Assembly (NCBI GenBank): GCA_037044905.1
Contig: JBAOKB010000144.1
Location: forward strand, 2,108,001 to 2,172,000
Length of the DNA: 64,000 bases
DNA from: Hortaea werneckii
Lineage: Eukaryota > Ascomycota > Dothideomycetes > Mycosphaerellales > Teratosphaeriaceae
Reading direction: 5' to 3'
The notes under the pieces were generated by a model, which was not told where the DNA came from, ran no database searches, and worked only from the letters and a program-made list of their open reading frames with translations. Positions 45,272 to 56,129 of the stretch are shown piece after piece. The position numbers were made by a program, and so were the translations under genes. Every line of letters begins with the position of its first letter. Position 1 is the stretch's first letter.

Positions 45272-45931
45272 GCAACATGTACGGCGCAGATAATGACAGT
45301 CAATTTTGCACTTCTCTTACTCTCTTTCGCCTGTCTGTGAGAGAAATTTATTCAGCAGCGCGTCACGTCAGTTTCTTCGGTACGATGTTTCTAGCCGGCT
45401 TTTTCAATCAGAGACGCCTTTGTAGTCCGCTGGCGATGACGTGCCGTTTGCAACGCAACGAAATATGGATGATCTTGATCTGATGATGTTGAGAATTTCC
45501 ATAGTAAAATGAGGACAGAGTTAAGAACCTTAAAGTCCTTGGTAATTGCGGGACTGGAAACATCTCTTGTCAGCACCGATGCTTTTGTCACGAAGAAAAA
45601 GACCCGAAAGCAATGTCTTGAGGCTCACACTGCAGTAAAGCCTCCTAGATGACCATCTTAGGCATCCCCATATTCGGGGACTTGCGGTCCCACTTTCTCA
45701 TGACTTCCAACGCCGTTCTGAAGGGAAAGCATATCACACAATTTTTCCTTTGTTATCAGGAATACTTTCACCCTCTTCCTTTGTGCCTTTGCTTACAGAC
45801 ATGTTTGCAGGAACGCTGCATTTAGCGGAAGTGGACGAACAAAGAGCTGATGGCAGGAGCTACTCTCCCCAAGATGTAACATTCCAAAGGAAACCGCGCA
45901 AAAGTGCGCCATCCAACAATCGGCTTTCGTC
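45272..45931. other. Intergenic
   Basis: Between the P450 and a hypothetical gene; nothing recognised. Confidence 0.4.
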
Positions 45932-46893
45932 ATGATGGCACCGAAACGAGGAACTCGCAACGCACCACGTACGAGAGGACCATCTGGTAGGAGCAGAGGA
46001 GCCCATACTACTCAAGCCAAATCGACCGGACCGTCCGTCAGCAATGCTGGAATCAGAAAAACCCCGCCATCTTCAAAGAAGCGACCTGTGCAACGGCGGA
46101 TAGCCAAGGCGCTCCAATCAATCCCACCCGATGCCGTCGAAGTGCTCACTCAGGCCGAAGGGGCAGCAACCCCTTCAAAACTCCACGAACCGGAAGCGAA
46201 AGTCCACCGCATCATAAGGAACACCTATGTGCTCACTCTGGTCTCTCGACTTCATCTACCACATCCCCGCAACCGACGAACAAGGCGAGGTCGTAACAAC
46301 ATACCTCGAAACGTCAGAGGACACAGACACGATCGCGCTGAACCTCATGGACCACTTCATGCGACCCGAAAACGAGATATCCGAACTGCGGTATGGGATC
46401 CTGCCCGCTGCATCCTTCGCGCTGGCTTGTGACCTGACCACAATCAGCAAAGACTTTGAGAGGATCGCGCAGGCGGTGCGGGTCCGTGTTGCGATGTGTT
46501 CGGAGATGGGCTTTGAGCTGGCTCCTGAAGCTTTGGGGCTGACGGGGGCGGATGTGCGGAAGGGTTGTGATGTGATGCTGGAGCGTAGGAAGGAGCTGTA
46601 TCCTCTCATTGGGGGTACGCTCAAGAGCTGGCGTACCTGGCGCGGCGGTTCTTGGTCTTGAGGAGGTTGATGAGGAGTTTCGGCATCGTGCCAGGAAGGA
46701 GGGTGAGGCGAGGGATGTGGAGGGTGGAAATGCTGGTGATAACCTGGGCGTAACCGTAGATAAGCTGGAGCTGACTGTGGAAGATGAGGCTGCAGCGGTG
46801 GAAGATCTGATGGAGGCCGGCATGAAAAACGCAGAAGAGGAAGAGCTGATCGACTTTGACGTTTTCGACGAGAGCGAGGTCGATGGTGTCTAG
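45932..46893 (+). CDS. Hypothetical protein, three frame breaks
   Basis: Unrecognised. It starts MMAPKRGTRNAPRTRG, a basic, disordered N-terminus of about 60 residues (RKTPPSSKKRPVQRRIAKAL), followed by a helical, mostly acidic body: SLWSLDFIYHIPATDEQGEV, LNLMDHFMRPENEISELRYG, FALACDLTTISKDFERIAQA, TLKELAYLARRFLVLEEVDE, and a Glu-rich C-terminus ending FDVFDESEVDGV. Frame breaks near 46226 (looks like one extra base), 46625 (one A missing) and 46660 (one G missing). With them passed the product is about 320 residues. The basic front and acidic back suggest a nuclear or nucleic-acid-linked protein, but this is only a guess. Confidence 0.55.
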
Positions 46894-47207
46894 AAGATAC
46901 TGTGAATATCTTCTGGGGCGGCGTTCGTTTAATGAAACGAGATGTAGGCGTTGGCAAAGCAAAGAAACGTCAATTCGATCCAGTGCGCACCATCAGCGCC
47001 GACGCTCAATTATGCAAATGCTATACTACAAATTAGGAAACGATTTTGAGAAGCCCGATTAAAACCATTCTCTTTTCGGCGTCACAAACGCCAATTTTCC
47101 TCCAGAAATCCTGCCGGGTATCGAAAGTACTCCTTTTTTGAAACGAAATGAATAGACAGAAGTGTGACAGACACATAAAGTCCAAACGAAGGCGCTTCTG
47201 CTTCCCC
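46894..47207. other. Intergenic, convergent 3' flanks
   Basis: 314 nt between the stop codons of two convergent genes; nothing recognised. Confidence 0.4.
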
Positions 47208-48291
47208 TTACGCAGGAGGAGCGCCACCCTGGTTATTGTTGTTGTTGAACCAGCCTCCAGCTGTCGCGCCGTAAATGAGCACTATGACCACAATAACGAT
47301 GATGACGGCCACTGCAAGAAACTGTTAGCTTGGCTAATTCCACGGATGCAAGAGGCAGGGTTGACATAGACTCACCAACAATACCAAGACAGATCCACTT
47401 CTTCTTCCTCGCTGCTCTAGCACTCGTGACAGCTTTCTCAACATGCACATTGCCCGCTTCGAGGTGCGTGTTCGTCTCCTCCGCCTTGGACTCGATGTTC
47501 TCCACCAGCGGTTCCTGCTGCACGACGATAGCGTCGAGGTCTTGGAGAAGCTGGTTCAGCTCCATCATCGAGCGCTCGATCTTGATAATCGCGTCGTGTC
47601 GCTCTCTCACGTTGCGCAAAGCTGACTGCGCCTGCCCTCTGCGATCGGCATTCAGAAGCGCCTGCTGGAATATCTGCTGATCGCCTCCAGCTTCTGTAGC
47701 TTCTTGCAGCTCCTGCTCTGTCGCGTCTGGTCGTACGATGAGGTATTGCCTTCGCTGTTGTTCCTGGACCTCTCTCCTGAATTGCGACTCGGTCTGTTGG
47801 AAAGCGTTGATGCTTCTGCGTATTCTCCTGTCTAATGCCTCCACCTGGGCTTGGTTTCTGGGGTTGCCAGCGTCAGGCTGCCCTTTTATTCTTCTCACTC
47901 TGTCCGCAAGGCCACGAAATCCCGTCATGATATCTGCACTCATCCCGTCGATTTGGGCGTTGGTCGTACCGCCCGTGCCGGAGGTGAAGGAGCGCTGAAG
48001 GCGCTGAAGCTCTGGGAGGCGGCTTTCGAGGTCGTCAATGGCGCGGCCAACTTCACGGCAAGCGTTCAGCGTCGCATTAGGGTCTCGCTGGGGTTGTTGT
48101 CCTGGGTAGGCGGCGGCTTGATCACTGAAGGGATTGCCATCACCCTGGTTAAGCGGTTGCATCTCCATGTCATTGCGTCCTCCACCATAACCTTGTGCGC
48201 CATACGGTGGTGCGGGAGATGAAGATGTCGAGTAAGGGTTGCTCTGGCCGTAACCACCGCCATATTGATTGTACTGTTGTTGTCCAGACAT
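47208..48291 (-). CDS. SSO1: Plasma-membrane t-SNARE syntaxin (Sso1/2 type)
   Basis: Qa-SNARE for exocytic vesicle fusion at the plasma membrane. Exons: 48291-47376 and 47311-47208, about 339 residues. The intron (GTGAGT donor, TTTCTTGCAG acceptor) splits the transmembrane helix: KKKWICLGIV joins VAVIIVIVVIVLIYGAT. The N-terminal 60 residues are Gly/Gln/Tyr/Asn-rich (YNQYGGGYGQSNPY), longer and more low-complexity than in yeast Sso1. The Habc bundle follows (ACREVGRAIDDLESRLPELQ, ALDRRIRRSINAFQQTESQF). The SNARE helix MELNQLLQDLDAIVVQQEPL carries the zero-layer glutamine, and a short Asn-rich tail (FNNNNNQGG) follows the membrane helix. The frame is intact. Confidence 0.93.
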
Positions 48292-48985
48292 GTCAGCGAC
48301 CAGCTTTCTCGTTCGCGTTGTCGGTTGAGATTCGCTTAGGCCCCTCCACTCTTTCTTAACAGAATTGTTGAAGCTGCTGCCTATCCCTTGATGTCACAAT
48401 GGTACGATGTAGGGTCAGACTTACAGCCATATTGTTGCCGCCTGCTGCCAGTTCTATCGCGGACCCGCCGGCTTGGTCTCGAATGTTTACTCCTGAATTC
48501 GTTGGCTGCCTCTCCTAGCAACCGGTTATGAGGACGCTGGTTGGTCCCTTGGAAAACGCTATACGTGCAAATACTGTCTCTCCAAGTCGATGTTGTAGTG
48601 CAATATGCAGACGCCTGTGATTTCAACTTTTGGACAGAGAGCAAGGGAGGGAGTGTGTTTCATAATAGCCGTTTCAATCTCACGCTGGGGCATGGACCAC
48701 ACTCAGGGTCGAGAGGGTCTGGGTTGCAGGAGTTGCGCTAGCGCTACTGCTAAAGTCTGCCCGCTACCGCGCGGCTGTGTGCGCTAAAGATAGCTTATTC
48801 TATTCCTCTTGCCCCCCAAGTGGCAAGAGACATGCACGACACGTCAAGTGTACCGCTGCGGACGAGAAGTCGTCGCTCACTTGGGCGTGAGTACGAAGCC
48901 TTAGAGGCTCGGAGGATCTACTCAATCAACTGGAACGTCGCATCCAATGCGGCCCATAAAAGCGCTGTGCTCAACACCATGCTCC
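48292..48985. other. Intergenic
   Basis: Upstream flank of the syntaxin gene and 3' flank of the next minus-strand gene; nothing recognised. Confidence 0.4.
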
Positions 48986-49963
48986 TCACAAATGGTACAG
49001 CGCCTTGATCGTCTCCCGCAATTCCTGTCCCCCGTCATGCACGAGGGACGCGATTGAGAGCTCTCGTCTCGCCAGCAGAAGGCTTGATAATTCCCTTCCC
49101 AGAAGCCCGTACAGCGTGGATAGCCAGTCAGTGTAGCCCACGCCGAGCCAGAACTTGATCCGCCAGGTACGTTAATCCCAACCCGGCGCCCAGCCATCCA
49201 GCCTGAAGTAATGCGCTGCGTCCAGTCGCCAGCCAACCATCCGCATCGTCGGCTGTCGAAGGAGGTAGTGGAGATTGCTGGACGGATCTGCTGAATCCTG
49301 GCTCACTCTCAAAACATCATCCTTCCTTCCTCTGGTCATTCTCTTCCTCTTATAACCCCTTCTAGCCTTCGTTGCAGGCTGCTCCCTCAGTGTATCCTGT
49401 GATTCTTCTTGGTTCGCCTGCATAGCTTCTGGCTCAGGGATAAAATCCAACCTTCCACCATAGCGGAGAAGAATGTCTTCGAAGCGCTCTCTGTGCGAGA
49501 AGAGCTCTTCGTACGCCAATACGTTGCCAGCCCGCCTCGCCATTAGGAATGCTGATGACTTGTCGAATAACAATTCAGTATCCAATGCACTGCTTGCGAA
49601 AAGGACGACAGCGCTTGCTTTCTGAACCGAAGAAAAGCTATCCAGAATACCGCATTCCTCAATACGCTCGAGCAAGTCTAGGCAGAGCATGCGGTACTTT
49701 GGATCATCTTCATCATCTTGGCACGACTCTTTCCTTTTCGCCGCGCGGCTCTTTCGGCCTCGCGGGCCGCTGGTCGTGATATTGGTACCTGTTGCGTGAC
49801 GGAAACGCTTGCCAGAGCGTGTGCGACCGTCTGGAAGCTCCCGAGCAATCGCAATTGCTCCTGCGCCCAAGTACGGAAATGATCTTGAGGCCCGCTTCAT
49901 GCCTTTACCGCCCTTGCTGTTCGTGCTGGAAGTTCTCGATGCTGGGTTGCGAGTACGGGCCAT
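48986..49963 (-). CDS. Hypothetical basic protein, in-frame TAA bridged by two probable indels
   Basis: Unrecognised. The MARTRNPASRTSSTN start is preferred over an upstream in-frame TTG. It has a basic N-terminal third (GRKSRAAKRKE), a helical block YRMLCLDLLERIEECGILDS followed by ASAVVLFASSALDTELLFDK and AYEELFSHRERFEDILLRYG, then a basic linker RRGYKRKRMTRGRKDD. A C-terminal hydrophobic region follows. The frame hits TAA at about 49172-49174, yet the same frame is open again to 48986 and reads FWLGVGYTDWLSTLYGLLGR and ARRELSIASLVHDGGQELRE. Between, the neighbouring frame gives GLGLTYLADQ, so one missing base near 49183 and one extra near 49156 explain everything. The result is about 325 residues. 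Stop-codon read-through would be a less likely alternative. Confidence 0.5.
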
Positions 49964-51018
49964 GTCGACGTCAACTGTCAATCTTGCAGGGCGATGAGAC
50001 TTTAATAGACCTGCGGTAGTCAAGCAAAGTAAGAGGCATTTCTATCATGAACGCTTGAGTAAGAAATAGCTTCTCCTTTGTTTCCCGATGCAGACTGCTA
50101 ATGGATCATTGTCTGACCGCAAGGAGAAATCGTGAAAGAACAAAGAGAGACAGCTTCAGGCCATAGCTTGAAGCACATTTGTGTAGAATGCCTCATATGG
50201 ATTCTTTCCTTGAAACCCAACATGACATATGGTGTCACCTGTGAAGTGCCAGCAATGAATCATTGATATACTCAGACATTGTACGCTCGTTGAGAAAGAA
50301 AACCGCGGCTAACAGCACAATGAGGAGCTTGCATGTCAAGTAAAGGCTGAATCTTACCGGGCAGCCGACAATGGTACTCTCCGGTAAATAAGATCATTCC
50401 TATCTCCACGTTCGCAGTGGCCGCGTTTTGTGGCACTTTGCCGACATGTCAAGAATCAGAATCATGATATTGTGGTTGGAGCTGGACCATTTCCTGCTGC
50501 ACAATTCCTGCGAACGGTTCTGTTCTATGGGTCTGGCCGGTGCGGCTCGATTACTGGGAGAGGCAATAAAAGCTCTTCTATTTCCGGTCGCCATAGCTTC
50601 TTTCCTTATGGGCGAGATTGCAAAGTGTTCGATGGAAGGAGTACGGAAGAGGTAGAGGCTGATGAGCAGAGAATTGCCGAAGATAGCAGTAACCCAAGCT
50701 CGGCAAGGAGCCGAACGTTGCCCATCGCAAAAGTTCCCTCTTCAGGACATGAGGGAAGGCAAGTGACCCGAATGAATTGCTCTCCACTCTCCCCATCTCC
50801 ACTCCTCCATCCACCCTTACGAACCTTACCACCGTGCCGTGTGAGCTCCAGCATCTCGGGAGGCAATTCGCGGCGATAGTAGGTCATATGCCGCAAGTAG
50901 CAGCCTTACCGTCTATATATGATATCTCGAACCTTCCCAATGTTCACATTCTCAGCCCAGCCCAACCTTTTCTCTTGCCCACTCTTCCCTCCCGTCTTCT
51001 TGCAGTGGCAGCAGCATC
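49964..51018. other. Intergenic, about 1 kb, divergent 5' flanks
   Basis: Between the hypothetical minus-strand gene and the monooxygenase. Open frames of up to 149 codons (about 50,430-50,880) look random; nothing assigned. Confidence 0.35.
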
Positions 51019-52769
51019 ATGGCACCTATCGACACTGATGTTCTCATTATAGGCGCTGGCCCTTCTGGACTGGGTACAGCAATCCAACTTCGCCGAGCCA
51101 ATCTTACTTCCAGCATCGAGATCATTGAAAAGTGTGGCGATGTGGGTGGCACATGGCTCGTCAACACCTATCCTGGCTGCGGCTGCGATGTGGCAAGCCA
51201 CTTTTACTCGTTCAGCTTTGCCTTGAACCCGGACTGGAGCAAGAAATTCAGCATGCGGAGCGAAATCCAGCAGTACTTCCGAGACGTGGCAGAACGCTTC
51301 GACGTCGTCAGACACTGTAGATTCTACCAGACCGTGGAGACCGCGCACTGGAACGAAGATAAGCAGTTATGGGAGGTCAAAATTACAGATCAACAGACCA
51401 AGAACACCTACTTGAGGAGAGCCAAGGTAGTAGTCTCCGCAGTGGGGTCGTTATCTGTTCCCAAACCATGTGAGATCCCAGGTGCAGAGACCTTCAAGGG
51501 CCATCTTTTTCACTCTGCGCAATGGGATCATAGCCTAGACTGGAAAAACAAAGATATTGTTGTGCTGGGCAATGGATGCAGTGCTACTCAGTTCGTCCCA
51601 ATCATGGCACAGGATGCTAAGCAGCTTACCCAATTCGCGCGGCAGGCGCAGTTCCTGGCTGAACGACCCAATCCAGACTACGGCTCCCTTTTCAAGTGGG
51701 TGATGCGGTATGTTCCGGGGGCCATGAGAGCGTATCGCTTCAAGCTGTATTCAGACATGGAGAAAGACTTTGCCGGCTTTGACATAGAGAGCGGCAAGCT
51801 CATCCGGCAGGGGTTGAAAGAAGAGAATGAGAAGTACGTCAATCGTATGGCGCCGGAGCGATACTGGGATGCCCTCATTCCCAAGCATGAAATCGGATGC
51901 AAGCGTAAGGTCATGGACACGGACTATCTTTCCACCCTTTGGCGAGAGAATGTGGAACTCATTGCCGATGACCCCGTGGAAAGAATCATGCCCCACTCTG
52001 TCATGACAAAAAGTGGTAGAGAATTGAAGGCGGATGCCATCGTCATGGCGACAGGATTTGCCGTCTTTCGTATGCTCTTCCCGATGGAGATCTATGGCCA
52101 GAACGGAATCAGCCTGAATGAATACTGGGACACACAACATGACGGCGCTGCTCAAGCCTACTTGGGAACATGCGTACCGAACTTCCCAAACTTCTTCACA
52201 CTCATGGGACCAAACACTGTCACTGGGCATTTATCGGTAATCTACACTGTCGAGTGTCAGATCAACTTTACTCTGCGACTGATTGCGCCAATCCTGAAGT
52301 CCATGCATGCCCAGCAGCGTAGTCTCATGGCGCCTAGCAAGGAAATCGCAGCTGTAGACGTGAGACCAGAGTCTGCGAACGCGCACATCTCCTGGCTACA
52401 GAACAAGCTCTCCAAGCTCGTATGGGCCAGTGGATGTACGAGCTGGGCACTTGATCCCAAGACTGGATTAAACATCGCCATGTATCCCGAATATCAGTTT
52501 ATCTACTGGTTGCGATCAGTCTTCATTCCCAAGCAGGATTTTGCATATGCAGTAGTTGACAAGAAAGGAGGCAGAAAGCAAGGAAGAGTTTGACCATGGG
52601 TGGATGGAAGGCTGTTCAGAATGCTGTCACTACAAGCTTGGTGGTGGGTGCGCTGGCAGCTGGCGCAGTGGGCGTTAATAGATCTGGAGGTGTGAGGGAA
52701 GCTGGGGTTGCAATGAGAGGCTTCATGAGAGACGTATTAGAAAAGAGCACCAGAGTGCTGAATTCATGA
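51019..52769 (+). CDS. Flavin-containing Baeyer-Villiger-type monooxygenase
   Basis: FAD- and NADPH-dependent monooxygenase inserting oxygen into ketones or oxidising heteroatoms; substrate unknown. The main frame 51019-52593 gives 524 residues: FAD-binding VLIIGAGPSGLGTA at the N-terminus, GGTWLVNTYPGCGCDVASH typical of the family, the Baeyer-Villiger fingerprint FKGHLFHSAQWD (FxGxxxHxxxW), the NADPH-binding IVVLGNGCSATQ, and ATGF near the C-terminus. After the stop, a second frame reads MGGWKAVQNAVTTSLVVGAL and ends RDVLEKSTRVLNS at 52767-52769. One base missing near 52580 (AAGCAAGG) would fuse it in frame as a hydrophobic C-terminal extension, common in related fungal enzymes. If not, the protein simply ends at 52593. 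No intron. Confidence 0.9.
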
Positions 52770-52977
52770 AGTGTGTAATGCGTAGGACACAAGAAGAAAA
52801 ATTGCCCATTTTTCTAATACTGTATGTATCTTAAATCTCATCCTTGAGGCACGTGATGTCGGCAAGCTTTCCTCTCCTCCGGTTTAGCCTTGACCTCATG
52901 GCGGGTCCTTTCGCATGTGACAGAGAGCTGTACAGGAATCTCGTGCATCTCAGTCCCTGCCCCTCCGACTTCTCTCA

Positions 52978-53855
52978 ATGGGCCTCAAGCGATCACATGC
53001 CGAAATGTCAGGGCGCTCAAAGCAGGATGCGCCGGCTGATCAAGCCCAATCACCATACATGCCCATGTTCGAGGCTTTCCGTGCCGAGCTGGACGAGCAT
53101 CATGCCCGTCGCGAAGACATAATAAAAGCTAGTCGCGACATTACTGCTGCCTCTAAGAAAATCATCTTCACACTTCAGCGGATCCGCAAGCTCAAAGAGC
53201 CTCTACCAGCACACGTAGTCAAGACGAATGCCGACCATTACAAGATCATCGAGGAGCGATTCAAGACGGTAGCGAAACACCTTCAAGGCATCAACGCTTA
53301 CAGATATGCGCGTCAGATCAGCGGAGGTTGTCAGGAATGGATGGAGGCGGTCAGCTTCCAGCACTACCTTGTCACAGGTCAGCTGCTGAGCTATGAAGAT
53401 TCGAGGGTCATGCTGCTAGATGTGAGCAAGGATGAAGAAGGCAGAAGCATTGATTTGGGACCTGAGGATTGGGTGCTGGGAATCTACGACATGACGGGAG
53501 AGCTGATGAGGTTCTCCATCACGGCTATGGCTACTCACGGCCTGCCGACCATCCCTCCAGACAACGCCTCAGACCCTGCTTCGGATTCTATGGATGTTGA
53601 TGGACGGGGTGGGAGCTCTGGGCAACAGAGGAGTGTGCTCACTGATATGAGGCTCCTGCGAGCGGCATTGGAGGGGTTGGATGCTGGGAGTGGGCCGTTT
53701 GCTAAGGATGCGGAGAAGAAAATGGACGTGATGAGGTCCAGTGTGGAGAAGGTTGAAAAGAGCTTGTATGGCTTGATAGTGCGAGGTGCGGAAAGGCCCA
53801 AGGTTGGATGCCGGATACGAACGAGGGTGGCAGAGCTGTTGAGGTGGAGGGCTAA
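52978..53855 (+). CDS. Translin-associated factor X (TRAX) family protein, one frame break
   Basis: TRAX-like helical protein, the catalytic partner of translin in the C3PO ribonuclease in other organisms. It starts MGLKRSHAEMSGRSKQ with a basic, possibly nuclear-targeting N-terminus. It continues with MFEAFRAELDEHHARREDII, SRDITAASKKIIFTLQRIRK, HYLVTGQLLSYEDSR and LGIYDMTGELMRFSITAMAT, in the order expected. A Ser/Asp/Gly-rich insert (about 53,550-53,640) follows, then LYGLIVRGAERPKGWMPDTN near the end. That last segment needs one base more near 53812 (CCCAAGGTTGG). The shifted frame stops at 53853-53855, giving about 292 residues, right for the family, whereas the unshifted frame runs to 54024 through Cys/Arg-rich sequence. 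Confidence 0.88.
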
Positions 53856-54894
53856 AGAATTATGGAAAGCATGCTGTTGTGAGCTGCTTATCGGCAAGGT
53901 CTCATGGCTTGCTCTGCGAGAAGGTAGACGCATTTGCGGTAATCAGATTGCAATTTTGCGTTCATGCGAGAGTCAAACAAACGCATTTGACGACCAAATC
54001 TACTGCTCGCGTGACTGCGAATAGCGGCCTGCTCTCTCAGATGTTTTATTGCTCTACAATTCGAGAAACTTGGCCTGGAAGTTCCTCAGAAGATCATGGC
54101 TTAGACGATACACGATTTTCGAAGCACTGGAGCCCAACGACTTTGCTGCGGGTAGATGACCGTTGTTCAGCTACCAAGCAGGATACTAGCATCCCTTTTC
54201 GCAACACATCTCACCTACGGAGCTTTGCTACGCCTTTCATGCCATTTCTTATGCGGCAGTAGTCGAAATGAATGCAGACCGTGTAGGACTGCGCTCGTTC
54301 TTCCATTTGACGACCGACAGACTGATTTCCCCAAGCGGAGGGATCGATCATGGATGGAATCAAAAGCTCTGGATGTCTGCAACGAGTCTACAGGAAGCTT
54401 CGCGAACTTCAACTTCATGTCCTCTGCCTTGCAGGACAGCGCAGCGCGCGTTAAGGTACGGTAAAGTTGCACGTACCTAGATACTTTCAACCACCCGAGC
54501 GTAGTATCTACCCATTGTCAGGACGCCACAGTGATCCGAAATCTGACGCGCATTTATGATAAACCATCGCGCAAATGTCTTTACCAATCACAAGCAATAA
54601 ACATTTCATGACGCGGATTGAAAAGTCCATCTCAAAGGCGTGCGCAGCCAGCGTCATTTTTATGCAGACTGGAAGTCAATCTGCGGAGCTGAGGCAAAGA
54701 TCAACACGACTGGCCATGTTCCCCACGAATATTACATCGCGTGCAACCATGCTGCGCCAGCATTATGCCTGCTTCTTCCGCCAGCTCAGTCGTCTTGGTG
54801 TAATCGTTCCACTGCGTCGCCCGCTTTTTGTATAGCGTACAGAGCCGTATTTTGTGCGTCTCATCTCAATCAAAATGCTACATGCAGCCATACG
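53856..54894. other. Intergenic, about 1 kb
   Basis: Between the TRAX homologue and a membrane protein. The open frame that precedes the next ATG from 54640 lacks protein-like features. Nothing assigned. Confidence 0.35.
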
Positions 54895-55689
54895 ATGACG
54901 ACTCTCAAAGAGTCTGGAGATGGAGACAATGGTGTTGCTCTGGCTGCTGCGGACACCAAACATGAGCTTCCCGAGCCCGCAGAAAGCGAAAATTACCGGC
55001 AAGGAGAAGAAACGGCCGCTGGTGCCTTCTTCAGCTTGTTTCGTGGTGGACTCATCGCGCCAAGTGATACCACATATGATGCCATCCTCCACTGCCTTAC
55101 CGCCGATACCGTAGAGCAACGAGACGAGTTGACCAAACAGTGGCGAGATCACAAACTGGAGGAGCTGAACTTCATCGGTGTCGTGGGTGCATTACTTGCA
55201 GGCTGCTTGACAAGCACCGGAAGCTGGCCGACTGTACTGCAAAATGGCCAGAATTCTCCCTGGACAGTGCGGACTTGCTGGTACACTGGCATCGTCTTCG
55301 CCCTCTTCGCTGTCCTCACTGCCGCTCAGCAATCCATTCGGCTGCATCGCCTCTCGGCTCATAAGGACTCGTTGAAAAACATCAGGCATTACATGGGGTG
55401 CAAGGTTCGGGATAGCGAGGGCGTGTCTCGCATCAAGCCCCGACGTTTTCAGGTCTATGGCTGGCAAGCGAGTATCATGTTCTTGACTCTCAGTGTGGCT
55501 GCGCTGATCATTGGGATGTGTATTCTCATATGGAGCTCAACGCAGTTTGGTCCGTATAAGAGAAAGGGTCAGTCTGGCTGGTGGGATAGTAATGCGAAGT
55601 TGGCGGTGACTTGGACGATCATTACTCTTGTTACTATTGTGGCGTTTTTGGTTGCGCAAGTGAGCTTAGCTATGCGCAAGGACGAATAG
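54895..55689 (+). CDS. Hypothetical membrane protein with four predicted helices
   Basis: Function not recognised. The ATG at 54895 (MTTLKESGDGDNGVALAAAD) gives 264 residues; the open frame continues upstream to 54640 but that part is not protein-like. A charged cytosolic N-terminus of about 90 residues includes TYDAILHCLTADTVEQRDEL. Four hydrophobic stretches follow: FIGVVGALLAGCL, WYTGIVFALFAVLTAA, SIMFLTLSVAALIIGMCILI and VTWTIITLVTIVAFLVAQVS. Between helices 2 and 3 lies a basic loop LKNIRHYMGCKVRD ... RIKPRRFQVYGW. The arrangement recalls unnamed conserved fungal membrane proteins rather than a known transporter. Single exon, no frame break. Confidence 0.7.
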   Translation: MTTLKESGDGDNGVALAAADTKHELPEPAESENYRQGEETAAGAFFSLFRGGLIAPSDTTYDAILHCLTADTVEQRDELTKQWRDHKLEELNFIGVVGALLAGCLTSTGSWPTVLQNGQNSPWTVRTCWYTGIVFALFAVLTAAQQSIRLHRLSAHKDSLKNIRHYMGCKVRDSEGVSRIKPRRFQVYGWQASIMFLTLSVAALIIGMCILIWSSTQFGPYKRKGQSGWWDSNAKLAVTWTIITLVTIVAFLVAQVSLAMRKDE

Positions 55690-56129
55690 TGAATTGGGAA
55701 ATATTGCTGCGATGTCGAAAAGTAGCGAGTCAGTCCAATGGCTTTTCAAGATTGATTGGCAATGTTGTAAACAACCTGGACTCTTGGTTGTTCCGAAAAC
55801 TGTTAATGATGGCAGGTTTTATTCCGCGAGAGCATACCATATTGAGCTCATGGAGGGTTGACGCACGTGGAGAAACGGCATCTTTGACACCCTCAATCAT
55901 ACTACCTCATGCACAATCTATCGTCAAGCCTTCATGAAAGCAAAGGATTTCGGTGAATGCACAAATACGAGCCGTCCAATAAGAATCGACTTGAAGTCGG
56001 CTGGATCCGCTAGTATGGCGCTAGCGTGCCAACTTGGGTGGCATATATATCCCTTCTACACATTACTCTTCTCGTCTTGCCTTAATATGCCGGTCTTGAA
56101 CCACTGCACTACTGAAGAGCCAATTCGAA
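55690..56129. other. Intergenic
   Basis: Upstream of the acetyltransferase gene. TATATAT at about 56,043-56,049 (GGTGGCATATATATCCC), 80-90 nt before the ATG, could serve as a TATA element. Confidence 0.35.
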
